8,116 nucleotides of DNA from Geobacter sp. GTDB taxonomy: Bacteria; Desulfobacterota; Desulfuromonadia; Geobacterales; Geobacteraceae. The position numbers were made by a program, and so were the translations under genes. The notes under the pieces are model-generated. The model was not told the DNA's origin and did not search any database. It saw nothing but the letters and a program-made list of their open reading frames with translations. This document shows positions 1-7,476 of the stretch, one piece after another; within the stretch, counting starts at the first letter, position 1; each line of letters starts with the position of its first letter. Location of the stretch: the NCBI GenBank assembly GCA_003857395.1, contig RPRC01000257.1, positions 1 through 8,116 of the forward strand. The letters are read 5' to 3'.

Positions 1-257
1 ATCTCTTCGCCAAGGTGCTTTTCAGGCGCATTCCCGAGATATATGACCACGCCATCAGCGGGCGAAAGTACCAAGTTCTCACCTTCCGGGCTGCGTCGTT
101 GCGGATTGCGGAAAAAATATGCGATAAAGCAGGTTACGCAAAGCAGCAAAAGTGCCGGAATCTTCCATGAGAGCAGCGCCAAAACCAGTGTTACGAAAGC
201 AGCCCCAAAAACAAAGGGGTACCCTTCAACGGCTATCGGTGTATTTTGATTTCGCAT
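1..257 (-). CDS. psd: Phosphatidylserine decarboxylase proenzyme, short type (partial, C-terminal part beyond left edge)
   Basis: Only the first 85 codons are inside the window. By family, the enzyme decarboxylates phosphatidylserine to phosphatidylethanolamine at the inner membrane, using a pyruvoyl group made by self-cleavage. A hydrophobic stretch at about residues 14-48 fits one or two membrane-associated segments. It is followed by the family pattern YFFRNPQRRSP (residues 47-57) and LVLSPADG (62-69); Asp68 corresponds to the conserved aspartate of the self-processing machinery. The self-cleavage serine motif (LGST type) should lie outside the window and cannot be checked. The ATG at 257 was chosen because it gives a normal family N-terminus and has GAGG about 10 bases upstream. 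The gene follows ilvC on the same strand after 267 bases that contain a terminator-like hairpin, so it may have its own promoter. In Geobacter-like genomes I expect pssA next, but it is not visible here. Confidence 0.9.
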   Translation of the reverse strand, partial: MRNQNTPIAVEGYPFVFGAAFVTLVLALLSWKIPALLLLCVTCFIAYFFRNPQRRSPEGENLVLSPADGVVIYLGNAPEKHLGEE

Positions 258-267
258 GGTGTACTAA

Positions 268-278
268 CCTCAAAGAGG
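268..278 (-). promoter_or_regulatory. Small stem covering the psd ribosome binding site
   Basis: On the minus strand the likely psd Shine-Dalgarno GAGG (complement of 268-271) is preceded by a complementary CCTC (complement of 275-278), with a TTT loop between them. A 4-bp stem is weak and could occur by chance. If it forms, it would partly hide the ribosome binding site of psd. Confidence 0.2.
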
Positions 279-285
279 AGCTTGC

Positions 286-302
286 CGGACTTAGTAAGTC
301 GG
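286..302. promoter_or_regulatory. Inverted repeat (dyad) upstream of psd
   Basis: GACTTA (288-293) and TAAGTC (295-300) are perfect 6-base inverted repeats around a single central G. Pairing extends outward by C286-G301 if G287 is bulged out. A one-base loop cannot form a tight RNA hairpin, so a DNA-level dyad such as an operator is the likelier reading. The centre is about 37 bases ahead of the psd start. No regulator can be named from the sequence. Confidence 0.3.
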
Positions 303-421
303 TGCGAAAATTCGGCTGGGGAGGACAGGTTTTATCGATTTTGCAGGGCAATAGTTGTTGTATTGACCTAAAAAGCGGCAGAATTAAGACCGTCCAGACG
401 GATTTGCAGCAGAGTTACCCT

Positions 422-451
422 AAGTCCGACAGGCTCCTGGGTCGCCGGCTT
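422..451. repeat. REP-like imperfect palindrome between ilvC and psd
   Basis: AAGTC (422-426) pairs with GGCTT (447-451, one T-G wobble), then CGAC (427-430) pairs with GTCG (441-444). This leaves a CC bulge at 445-446 and a 10-base loop AGGCTCCTGG at 431-440. The shape (about 30 bases, bulged stem, purely intergenic, beside a terminator) is that of a repetitive extragenic palindrome. I also recall the core CCGACAGGCTCCT as recurrent in Desulfuromonas/Geobacter-type intergenic DNA. Only one copy is in this window, so repetitiveness is inferred. Confidence 0.45.
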
Positions 452-453
452 AT

Positions 454-504
454 AAAGAAAGGCCGAATACGAATCATGGATGAACCATGACCCCGAACCC
501 GGCC
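454..504 (-). terminator. Terminator-like hairpin downstream of ilvC
   Basis: Read on the minus strand, starting 20 bases past the ilvC stop codon, GGCCG (504-500) pairs with CGGCC (465-461). An inner CG pairs with CG, and TCATGG (490-485) pairs with CCATGA (479-474) around the 5-base loop TTCAT. Asymmetric internal loops separate the blocks. The base of the stem is followed directly by TTTCTTT (460-454), a U-rich tail as in Rho-independent termination. The interrupted stem suggests partial rather than complete termination. It would end the ilv transcript before psd. Confidence 0.5.
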
Positions 505-524
505 GCTCTTCATCTCTATTCTCT

Positions 525-1571
<1,047 letters not shown>

Positions 1572-1604
1572 TTATTGGGGCGATACCTTTGGCATTTATC
1601 TTAA

Positions 1605-1624
1605 GAAAGGCTGACTAGCCTTTC
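1605..1624 (-). promoter_or_regulatory. Perfect hairpin enclosing the ilvN stop codon
   Basis: GAAAGGC (1605-1611) and GCCTTTC (1618-1624) are exact inverted repeats of 7 bases around a 6-base loop. On the minus strand the loop is TAGTCA, which begins with the ilvN stop codon TAG (1617-1615). The 3' arm runs into TTAAG, so the tail is only weakly U-rich. It could be a weak intercistronic terminator or an mRNA processing or stability element between ilvN and ilvC. The pairing is seen directly; the function is inferred. Confidence 0.4.
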
Positions 1625-2106
1625 CATCCTTTAGCACCGCGAACAATGGCAACCGGCCCTGTCCGCACCAATTCCTTGAGGCCGAGCGGTCGCAGCAATT
1701 CAAGTATCGCGTCGATTTTTGACGGTGCACCCGTTACCTCAATGGTATAACTTTTTGGCGTTACATCTATGACACTTGCCCGAAATATATCGACAATTCT
1801 CAAAACCTCAGCTCGGTCGTTATCCTCTGCAGTTACCTTGATGAGTGCAATTTCCCTCTCAATGATACTGCCGTCGGTGAAATCAAAAACCTTGATGACA
1901 TCGATCAACTTATTGAGATGCTTGGTAATCTGCTCAAGAATCTGCTCATCACCGCGGGTAACGATGGTCATGCGGGAGATTGACTCCTCATTCGTTGGAG
2001 CAACCGAAAGAGAGTCGATGTTGAATCCCCGACCGGAGAAAAGTCCTGCAACACGGGACAGGACTCCGAATTCATTTTCCACAAGTACCGTTATAGTATG
2101 TCTCAT
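1615..2106 (-). CDS. ilvN: Acetohydroxyacid synthase, small (regulatory) subunit
   Basis: Regulatory partner of the IlvB catalytic subunit; it raises activity and confers feedback inhibition by valine. The 163 residues match the IlvH/IlvN family length. An N-terminal ACT domain (about 1-75) opens with HTITVLVENEFGVLSRVAGLF and is followed by the C-terminal small-subunit domain (about 80-160). Gly14, Asn29 and Ala36 are present at positions where changes in E. coli IlvH relieve valine inhibition, so valine sensitivity is likely retained (inference from the family). The ATG at 2106 has GAGGAG about 9 bases upstream. It lies 61 bases after ilvB, as expected for a subunit pair made from one transcript. 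The stop codon sits in the loop of a perfect hairpin. The name ilvH would be equally valid. Confidence 0.97.
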   Translation of the reverse strand: MRHTITVLVENEFGVLSRVAGLFSGRGFNIDSLSVAPTNEESISRMTIVTRGDEQILEQITKHLNKLIDVIKVFDFTDGSIIEREIALIKVTAEDNDRAEVLRIVDIFRASVIDVTPKSYTIEVTGAPSKIDAILELLRPLGLKELVRTGPVAIVRGAKGWKG

Positions 2107-2167
2107 GGGGAAGTCTCCTCAGTGGGTGAGAAATAAAGGTCTTGGAAAGGCCGTTTTTCCCGGCAGA

Positions 2168-3868
2168 TCACGATGCGAGAACCATTTCATCAAGGGAAGC
2201 ACCCGCGGGAACCATGGGAAGAACCTGCTCCTCCCGTGCTATCTTGAACTCCATGATAACCGGACCAGGGGTTGCCAGCCCTTTCCGGATGGTCTCCTCA
2301 ACTTCCTCCGGCTTAGCTACGGTAAAGCCAGTAGCTCCAAACGCCTCAGCCAATTTGACGAAATCGATCGGAAGGTCCATAACCGTCTGCGAATAGCGTT
2401 TCCCGAAGAATAGCTCCTGCCACTGTCGAACCATCCCGAGATAGTTGTTGTTCATGATACATATTTTTACCGGCAATTTGTTTTGCACCAAAGTTGCCAA
2501 TTCCTGCAGATTCATCTGGAAACCGCCATCACCGCAGATAGCTATCACCTGACGCCCGGTAAAAGCTGCCTGAGCTCCCATGGCCGCGGGAAGACCATAG
2601 CCCATCGTGCCCAAACCGCCAGAAGTGAGGAGGGTCCGCGGCTTGGTAAAGGTAAAGAATTGTGCGGTCCACATCTGGTGCTGTCCAACATCGGTCGCGA
2701 TGATGGCATCCGGGTCACAGAGTTCGCGAAGTTTTCGAATGACCGACTGAGGCTTGATGACCTCCGAAGACTCTTTATACGATAAAGGATGCTTTGCCTT
2801 CCAGCCATTGATTTCGTCAAGCCATGGTTGCACGGCAGATCTGAAAGACTCGACTTCGTTACGTTGCTCCTCGAGAATTTTCAGAAGCTTATCCAAAACT
2901 CCGTGAACGGCACCTACGATGGGCAGATCGACTCGAACGTTCTTTCTGATCGAAGTAGGATCCACATCCATATGAATTATCTTGGCATGGGGAGCAAATG
3001 CTGGGATTTTCCCGGTAACACGATCATCGAAGCGAGCTCCGACAGCCACAAGAAGATCGCAGTTGGTAACCGCCATATTCGCATAATAGGTACCATGCAT
3101 CCCGAGAAGCCCGAGAGAAAGGGGGCTGTCCTCCGGGAAAGAACCAAGGCCCATGAGAGTCGTGGTAACCGGGGCATGCAGCGTCTCGGCCAGTTGACGC
3201 AATTCGTCGTAGGCATTGCCAAGAATCACCCCGCCGCCGACATACAGCACGGGCTTTTTAGCGGCAAGGATCATTGCGGCCGCTTTTTCGATCTGTTTCA
3301 CATGCCCCTCAACGGTCGGCTTGTAACTTCGCATCTCAATTTTGTCAGGATACTTGAAGTCTGTTATGGCAACCTGTACGTCTTTGGGCAGATCGATCAA
3401 AACCGGACCGGGACGACCGGTACGGGCTATATAGAAGGCCTTTTTTACGATTTCGGCGAGTTCCTTGACGTTCTTGACAAGGAAATTGTGCTTCGTGCAT
3501 GGCCGGGTAATACCGATGATATCTACTTCCTGGAAGGCATCATTCCCGATCAGCGCCGTTGGCACCTGGCCGGTTATGACAACTAGTGGAATGGAGTCCA
3601 TGTACGCGGTGGCAATACCGGTAACCGTATTGGTAGCGCCCGGTCCGGATGTCGCAATAGCAACACCGACTTTGCCGCTCGCCCGTGCGTATCCGTCGGC
3701 GGCGTGAACTCCTGCCTGTTCGTGTCGTGGCAGAATATGTCGGATTTCCGGAAAAGAGTAGAGTTCATCGTAAATATTGATGACGGTGCCTCCCGGATAG
3801 CCGAAGACCGTATCAACACCCTCCAGCTTGAGGCATTCCAGCAATATTCTCGCGCCTGCGAGTTTCAT
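2168..3868 (-). CDS. ilvB: Acetohydroxyacid (acetolactate) synthase, large catalytic subunit
   Basis: Thiamine-diphosphate and FAD enzyme that condenses two pyruvates to acetolactate, or pyruvate with 2-oxobutyrate to acetohydroxybutyrate. This is the committed step of branched-chain amino-acid synthesis. At 566 residues it has normal length. The N-terminal pyrimidine-binding domain shows FGYPGG (22-27) and the catalytic Glu50 in RHEQAGVHAADGYARASGK. SGPGATN is at 74-80, and Phe112-Gln113 lie in the NDAFQEVD stretch. The middle FAD-type domain is at about 190-330. The C-terminal domain carries the ThDP/Mg motif from GDGG (446-449) to NNN (473-475). Trp483 occupies the position tied to sulfonylurea sensitivity in homologues. 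The anabolic assignment rests on the following ilvN and on the full FAD-type domain. The ATG at 3868 has GGGAGG about 7 bases upstream. It lies 73 bases after ilvD, probably in one transcript. Confidence 0.97.
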   Translation of the reverse strand: MKLAGARILLECLKLEGVDTVFGYPGGTVINIYDELYSFPEIRHILPRHEQAGVHAADGYARASGKVGVAIATSGPGATNTVTGIATAYMDSIPLVVITGQVPTALIGNDAFQEVDIIGITRPCTKHNFLVKNVKELAEIVKKAFYIARTGRPGPVLIDLPKDVQVAITDFKYPDKIEMRSYKPTVEGHVKQIEKAAAMILAAKKPVLYVGGGVILGNAYDELRQLAETLHAPVTTTLMGLGSFPEDSPLSLGLLGMHGTYYANMAVTNCDLLVAVGARFDDRVTGKIPAFAPHAKIIHMDVDPTSIRKNVRVDLPIVGAVHGVLDKLLKILEEQRNEVESFRSAVQPWLDEINGWKAKHPLSYKESSEVIKPQSVIRKLRELCDPDAIIATDVGQHQMWTAQFFTFTKPRTLLTSGGLGTMGYGLPAAMGAQAAFTGRQVIAICGDGGFQMNLQELATLVQNKLPVKICIMNNNYLGMVRQWQELFFGKRYSQTVMDLPIDFVKLAEAFGATGFTVAKPEEVEETIRKGLATPGPVIMEFKIAREEQVLPMVPAGASLDEMVLAS

Positions 3869-3941
3869 ACAATAACCCTCCCGATAGGAGTTGGGCGAAA
3901 GGATCGAATTAGCCTTCCACCGTCAGTAAAAAAGGTTTCCA

Positions 3942-5603
3942 CTAGTCTCCGGTGGTAATCGCTCCCGTATAGGCCGATGTTACCACCTTGGCATACCGTG
4001 ACAGCCAACCGCTCTTGATTTTCGGTTCAGGACGCTGCCAAGCTTCCAGACGTTGCGTAAGTGTTTCTTCATCCACAAGGAGTTGCAGCTTGCGATTCGG
4101 GATATCGAGCACAATCTGATCACCCTCTTCTACGAGAGCGATCGGCCCGCCTTCCATTGCCTCGGGAGAGATATGACCGATACAGGGGCCGCGAGTACCT
4201 CCGGAAAAACGTCCATCCGTTATAAGTGCAACCGAATCACCGAGACCAAGTCCCATGAGTGCTGCAGTAGGAGCCAGCATCTCTCGCATTCCGGGACCAC
4301 CCTTCGGGCCTTCATATCGAATCACGACAACATTCCCGGCAACAATCTTGCCACCCATGAGTGCCGTCATAGCCTCTTCTTCCGAATTGAAGCAACGGGC
4401 CGTTCCGCTGAATTGCATCATTGCATCAGAAACACCTGACTGCTTGACGACAGCGCCTTTCGGGGCAAGGTTCCCAAACAGGACGGCAATTCCGCCTTCT
4501 TTCTTCACCGGCTTGTCCACAGGTCGAATCACGCTCTCATCCACCTGGTAAATCCCCGATACGAGATGGAGAGTAGAGAGCCCCATGACCGTCTTGCTGT
4601 CTTTTACCCGATCACCGAGTTGTTTCAACACGCCGAGAACCCCCCCAGCTACGTCCAGGTCCTCCATGAAGTGCTGTCCGGCCGGATTCATCGAAGCAAT
4701 CTGCGGTGTCTCACGCGACAAAATATCGAAGGTTTCAAGGGGCAGATCGACGCCGGCTTCGCGCGCAATAGCAAGCAGATGCAGGACCGTGTTCGATGAT
4801 CCGCCAAGGGCCAGATCAACGCGGATTGCGTTTTCAAAAGCCTCGCGGGTCAATATCTGGCGGGGTGTTACCTGGTTTCTTACCAGTTCGACGATTTTTT
4901 CTCCGGATGCGAAGGCAATCCTGCGCTTGAGGGCCGAAACAGCAAGTGCGGTTCCGCAGCGGGGAAGACTCATCCCGAGGGTTTCCGTCAGGATAGCCAT
5001 GGTGTTGGCAGTGAAAAGTCCTTGACAGGAGCCAACACCGGGACAGGCATTCTCCTCACAAACCTGTAGTTCCTTGGCATCTATTACTCCGGCCTTGTAA
5101 CGGGCCATGGCCTCGAAGGTATCGGTAACGAAAGAGTAGCGACGTCCGTCAGAACCTCGACCGGACAGCATCGGACCGGCAGTCACCACAATGGAGGGAA
5201 TATTGAGCCGGGCTGCAGCCATCAGCATTCCCGGAGTAATTTTGTCACAATTGGTAAGAAGTACCAGACCGTCAAGGCGATGTGCCTCTGCGACCGACTC
5301 CACCATATCGGCTATCAGCTCACGGGTCGGAAGCGAATAGTGCATCCCTTTATGCCCCATGGCAATACCGTCACACACGCCTGGTATGCCAAAGAAAAAA
5401 GAATAGCCTCCACCGGTATGCACGCCTTTTTCAATAAACCGTTCGAGATCCCGCATACCTACGTGCCCCGGAATCAGGTCGGTGAAGCTGGTGGCAACAC
5501 CGATAAAGGGTTTCTCCATCTCGCTCTGGGGAACACCGGCACCCTTCAAAAGGGCACGATGAGGTGTCCGCTCAAGTCCTTGGGTTATCATGTCACTGCG
5601 CAT
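3942..5603 (-). CDS. ilvD: Dihydroxy-acid dehydratase (Fe-S)
   Basis: Dehydrates 2,3-dihydroxy-isovalerate and 2,3-dihydroxy-3-methylvalerate to the 2-oxo acids, the third common step toward valine and isoleucine. The 553 residues match the shorter IlvD form. Visible motifs are PGH at 45-47, [20 protein letters not shown] starting at 76, [10 protein letters not shown] at 117-126 and PGVGSCQG at 188-195. Cys119 and Cys193 are the expected cluster ligands and Lys121 is the lysine usually carbamylated to bind Mg. Ser467 in [10 protein letters not shown] is the expected catalytic serine. The site that is PCN in well-studied [2Fe-2S] members is PGH here, so Cys77 is the best candidate for a third ligand (inference). 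The ATG at 5603 is preferred over Met5 because AGAGG lies upstream at workable spacing. It is the first gene of the ilv group and has a promoter-like sequence ahead. Confidence 0.97.
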   Translation of the reverse strand: MRSDMITQGLERTPHRALLKGAGVPQSEMEKPFIGVATSFTDLIPGHVGMRDLERFIEKGVHTGGGYSFFFGIPGVCDGIAMGHKGMHYSLPTRELIADMVESVAEAHRLDGLVLLTNCDKITPGMLMAAARLNIPSIVVTAGPMLSGRGSDGRRYSFVTDTFEAMARYKAGVIDAKELQVCEENACPGVGSCQGLFTANTMAILTETLGMSLPRCGTALAVSALKRRIAFASGEKIVELVRNQVTPRQILTREAFENAIRVDLALGGSSNTVLHLLAIAREAGVDLPLETFDILSRETPQIASMNPAGQHFMEDLDVAGGVLGVLKQLGDRVKDSKTVMGLSTLHLVSGIYQVDESVIRPVDKPVKKEGGIAVLFGNLAPKGAVVKQSGVSDAMMQFSGTARCFNSEEEAMTALMGGKIVAGNVVVIRYEGPKGGPGMREMLAPTAALMGLGLGDSVALITDGRFSGGTRGPCIGHISPEAMEGGPIALVEEGDQIVLDIPNRKLQLLVDEETLTQRLEAWQRPEPKIKSGWLSRYAKVVTSAYTGAITTGD

Positions 5604-5626
5604 ATATCGTATCCTCTTGAATCAAG

Positions 5627-5642
5627 TCCCTTTTGTAAGGGA
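5627..5642 (-). promoter_or_regulatory. Hairpin in the short ilvD leader
   Basis: TCCCTT (5627-5632) and AAGGGA (5637-5642) form a perfect 6-bp stem with a 4-base loop. It lies between the predicted transcription start (about 5644-5648) and the ilvD ribosome binding site near 5613-5617. No U-tract follows it and there is no room for a leader peptide, so it is not a classical attenuator. It may protect the 5' end or act as an operator near the start site. Confidence 0.35.
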
Positions 5643-5652
5643 ATAAATAAGC

Positions 5653-5681
5653 ACCTTAATACATTCGCCCATCACTGTCAA
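5653..5681 (-). promoter_or_regulatory. Predicted sigma70-type promoter of ilvDBNC
   Basis: The minus strand carries a perfect -35 hexamer TTGACA (5681-5676), a spacer of exactly 17 bases and a weak -10 TAAGGT (5658-5653). The -10 keeps the most conserved positions T1, A2 and T6. The site lies in the 96-base gap between tsaB and ilvD, giving a leader of roughly 40-45 bases. This would uncouple the ilv genes from the dxr-rseP-tsaB unit. Start-site mapping is lacking. Confidence 0.5.
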
Positions 5682-5699
5682 TACTGAGAAACCAGGCCT

Positions 5700-6395
5700 T
5701 TATGCCTCCGATTCCTTTTTCATACGCGCCACCTCCGCCTCAGATGCCCGCAAGTACGAGGGGACAAGTGCTGCGGACGCTGCAAGGTCTCCCCGGGTAA
5801 AGAGGTCGGCTGCCAGGACAGCTCCTGCCGAAGCGCGTGGCTGATGGGAAAGCGGCGGAGCAAAAATGGCAAGCTCGCCCAGTGTTTCCATAATCAAGTC
5901 ACGGTATCGCAGTGCGCCACTGCCGACAAACAGGGTAGGAGTCCGAAGCTGGGAAAGAAAATCCGCGGGCGGCACAACACACTCGGCAAGCAGGGTTTCC
6001 GGCAACTCTCGACAGCGGTACAGTGCGGCATACACCTCGTTTTTTTTCGCGTCGAACATGGTACAGACCGGAAAGGCGGCGTAAGGAAGGTTCATGGCCA
6101 GCATGGCAAGAGAGGAAAAGGCGACAACAGGTTTTCCCGATGCGAGTGCCAACCCCTTGGCGGTCGCAATGCCAACCCGCAGGCCCGTAAAAGAACCGGG
6201 ACCCAGCGAAACCCCGATGGCATCCAATTCGTCTAGCGTAAGCCCGGAATCTTTCAAAACCATGTCAAGCCCAAACATGAGACTGGAGGAATGATTTCGG
6301 TCCGGATTGACAAGGTACTCCGCCAGAAGACGCCCATCCACCGTGAGAGCCACACTGTTTGTGGTTGTGGAAGTGTCAATAGTAATGATCTTCAC
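5700..6395 (-). CDS. tsaB: tRNA t6A37 threonylcarbamoyltransferase complex subunit TsaB
   Basis: Non-catalytic partner that dimerises with TsaD and works with TsaE in making t6A at position 37 of ANN-decoding tRNAs in the cytoplasm. The ASKHA-fold N-terminus reads KIITIDTSTTTNSVAL (from residue 2). The family signature GPGSFTGLRVG is at 65-75, and DAKKNEVYAALY follows in the middle. The GTG at 6395 is chosen as start: it places the IDTS strand at residue 6 as in homologues, gives 231 residues (normal size), lies one base after the rseP stop (TGA-A-GTG), and has AAGG just upstream. An in-frame ATG at 6476 would add 27 residues unlike the family and overlap rseP by 80 bases. The 1-base gap indicates translational coupling with rseP. 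An A8 run at 6040-6047 does not break the frame. Confidence 0.94.
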   Translation of the reverse strand: MKIITIDTSTTTNSVALTVDGRLLAEYLVNPDRNHSSSLMFGLDMVLKDSGLTLDELDAIGVSLGPGSFTGLRVGIATAKGLALASGKPVVAFSSLAMLAMNLPYAAFPVCTMFDAKKNEVYAALYRCRELPETLLAECVVPPADFLSQLRTPTLFVGSGALRYRDLIMETLGELAIFAPPLSHQPRASAGAVLAADLFTRGDLAASAALVPSYLRASEAEVARMKKESEA

Positions 6396-6396
6396 T

Positions 6397-7467
6397 TCAA
6401 CCTTGTCCGAGCAAGTATCTGGCGATATCGTTATAAAAGGCAAGCACCATGAGCCCCACGAGCAGCACCAGGCCAATCTGCTGAGCTATCTCCCGGGCCT
6501 TCAGGTGGACCGGTTTCCCCGTTACCATTTCCCAAAAATAGAATACCAGGTGGCCTCCATCAAGAATCGGGACAGGCAAAAGATTGAGGAGCCCAAGATT
6601 GATACTTAACAGAGCCATGAACGAAAGGAAGTAGACAAGTCCCGTTCTGGCCTGATCACCGGCCGTTTTGGCTATCATGATGGGACCGCCGATATTATCC
6701 ACGGAAATGGACCCGGTGAAGATCTTGCCCACGGCAATAACCGTCAATTTCGTAACATTCCAGGTGTGCTCGCTCCCTTTGACTATTGCCGCGAGTGGCC
6801 CCACTCTCTCGGTGACAACCTCCTTCGAAACCATTACGCCTATGGCCGGGGAAGTGACTGTCTCGCCAAGCAGGTTTTTCGCAGTGCGCATTTCAGGGGT
6901 TACCTGGACGGAAAAGGTTTTGCCGTCCCGCTCAACCGTGAGCGCAACGGGCTTGCCGCTGCCTTCTGAAATAAGCTGAGCAAGATCATTCCAGCGGCTT
7001 ATCGGCTGGCCATCGATACTCGTGACCCGATCCCCTTCCTTGAGTCCGGCAAGCGCTGCCGGCTTATCCTTCAGCACCTCACCAATCTTCGAGGTCGCCG
7101 TAGGAATACCGACCATGCAGACAACAATAAAGATCAGATAGGCAAATATGAGATTGAAGCATGGTCCGGCAGCCACGATTGCCATACGTCGCAAAGGTGT
7201 TTTTGCCATAAAAGAGCGCTCGACATCTTCAGCGGGAAGCTCATCATCCAGGCTTTCGCCGATCATCTTCACATAACCGCCGAGAGGGAACGCAGAAATA
7301 CGGTATTCGGTTTCGCCGACCTTCTTGGCAAAAATCTTCGGGCCAAATCCCAGGGAAAACGCTTCAACCCCTACGCCAAAATATTTCGCAAAGAGAAAGT
7401 GGCCAAGTTCATGGACAAATATCAGTATCCCGAGAACAACAATTGCGGACAGTATGCTTATAATCAT
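6397..7467 (-). CDS. rseP: RIP metalloprotease RseP (site-2 protease, single PDZ)
   Basis: Intramembrane zinc protease of the S2P/M50 family. In E. coli it cleaves the anti-sigma factor RseA and clears signal peptides; the substrate here is unknown. At 356 residues it has one PDZ domain (about 122-190), where the E. coli enzyme (about 450 residues) has two. The zinc motif HELGH is at 19-23 in the first membrane segment. FPLGGYVKMIGE (60-71) is the conserved membrane re-entrant stretch, and a second membrane segment spans about 94-120. The third zinc ligand Asp303 is in LLPVPILDGG (296-305), and a last membrane segment is at about 330-347. The ATG at 7467 has GGGAG upstream that overlaps the dxr stop codon region, so translation is probably coupled to dxr. 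The dxr-rseP order is common across bacteria. Confidence 0.97.
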   Translation of the reverse strand: MIISILSAIVVLGILIFVHELGHFLFAKYFGVGVEAFSLGFGPKIFAKKVGETEYRISAFPLGGYVKMIGESLDDELPAEDVERSFMAKTPLRRMAIVAAGPCFNLIFAYLIFIVVCMVGIPTATSKIGEVLKDKPAALAGLKEGDRVTSIDGQPISRWNDLAQLISEGSGKPVALTVERDGKTFSVQVTPEMRTAKNLLGETVTSPAIGVMVSKEVVTERVGPLAAIVKGSEHTWNVTKLTVIAVGKIFTGSISVDNIGGPIMIAKTAGDQARTGLVYFLSFMALLSINLGLLNLLPVPILDGGHLVFYFWEMVTGKPVHLKAREIAQQIGLVLLVGLMVLAFYNDIARYLLGQG

Positions 7468-7476
7468 GCTTTCTCC

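Noticed and set aside
390..401. CCGTC-CA-GACGG palindrome between ilvC and psd
   Set aside because: Short, with no U-tract or coupled promoter element; its position within a gap is not enough to assign a role.
2107..2167. Possible hairpin in the ilvB-ilvN gap (GCCG/CGGC around 7 bases)
   Set aside because: Only 4 bp, with competing alternative pairings and no U-rich tail.
1769..3586. Long plus-strand open frames opposite ilvN and ilvB (1769-2413 and 2789-3586)
   Set aside because: Antisense shadows of well-identified genes, with unlikely composition and no domain signature.
3869..3955. T6 tract and CCACCG/CGGTGG repeats at the ilvD end as a terminator
   Set aside because: The 6-bp arms enclose 27 bases, and the T-run lies inside the loop instead of after the stem; ilvB follows after a normal operon gap.
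4640..4652. Run of seven C (seven G in ilvD) as a possible phase-variation tract
   Set aside because: The frame is intact, the run encodes the conserved Gly-Gly-Val region, and a housekeeping enzyme is an unlikely phase-variable target.
6040..6047. Run of eight A in tsaB, containing an A-AAA-AAC slippery heptamer
   Set aside because: It encodes Lys-Lys-Asn in the conserved DAKKNEVY stretch; I see no stop shortly after in the shifted frames and no clear stimulatory structure, so programmed frameshifting is not supported.
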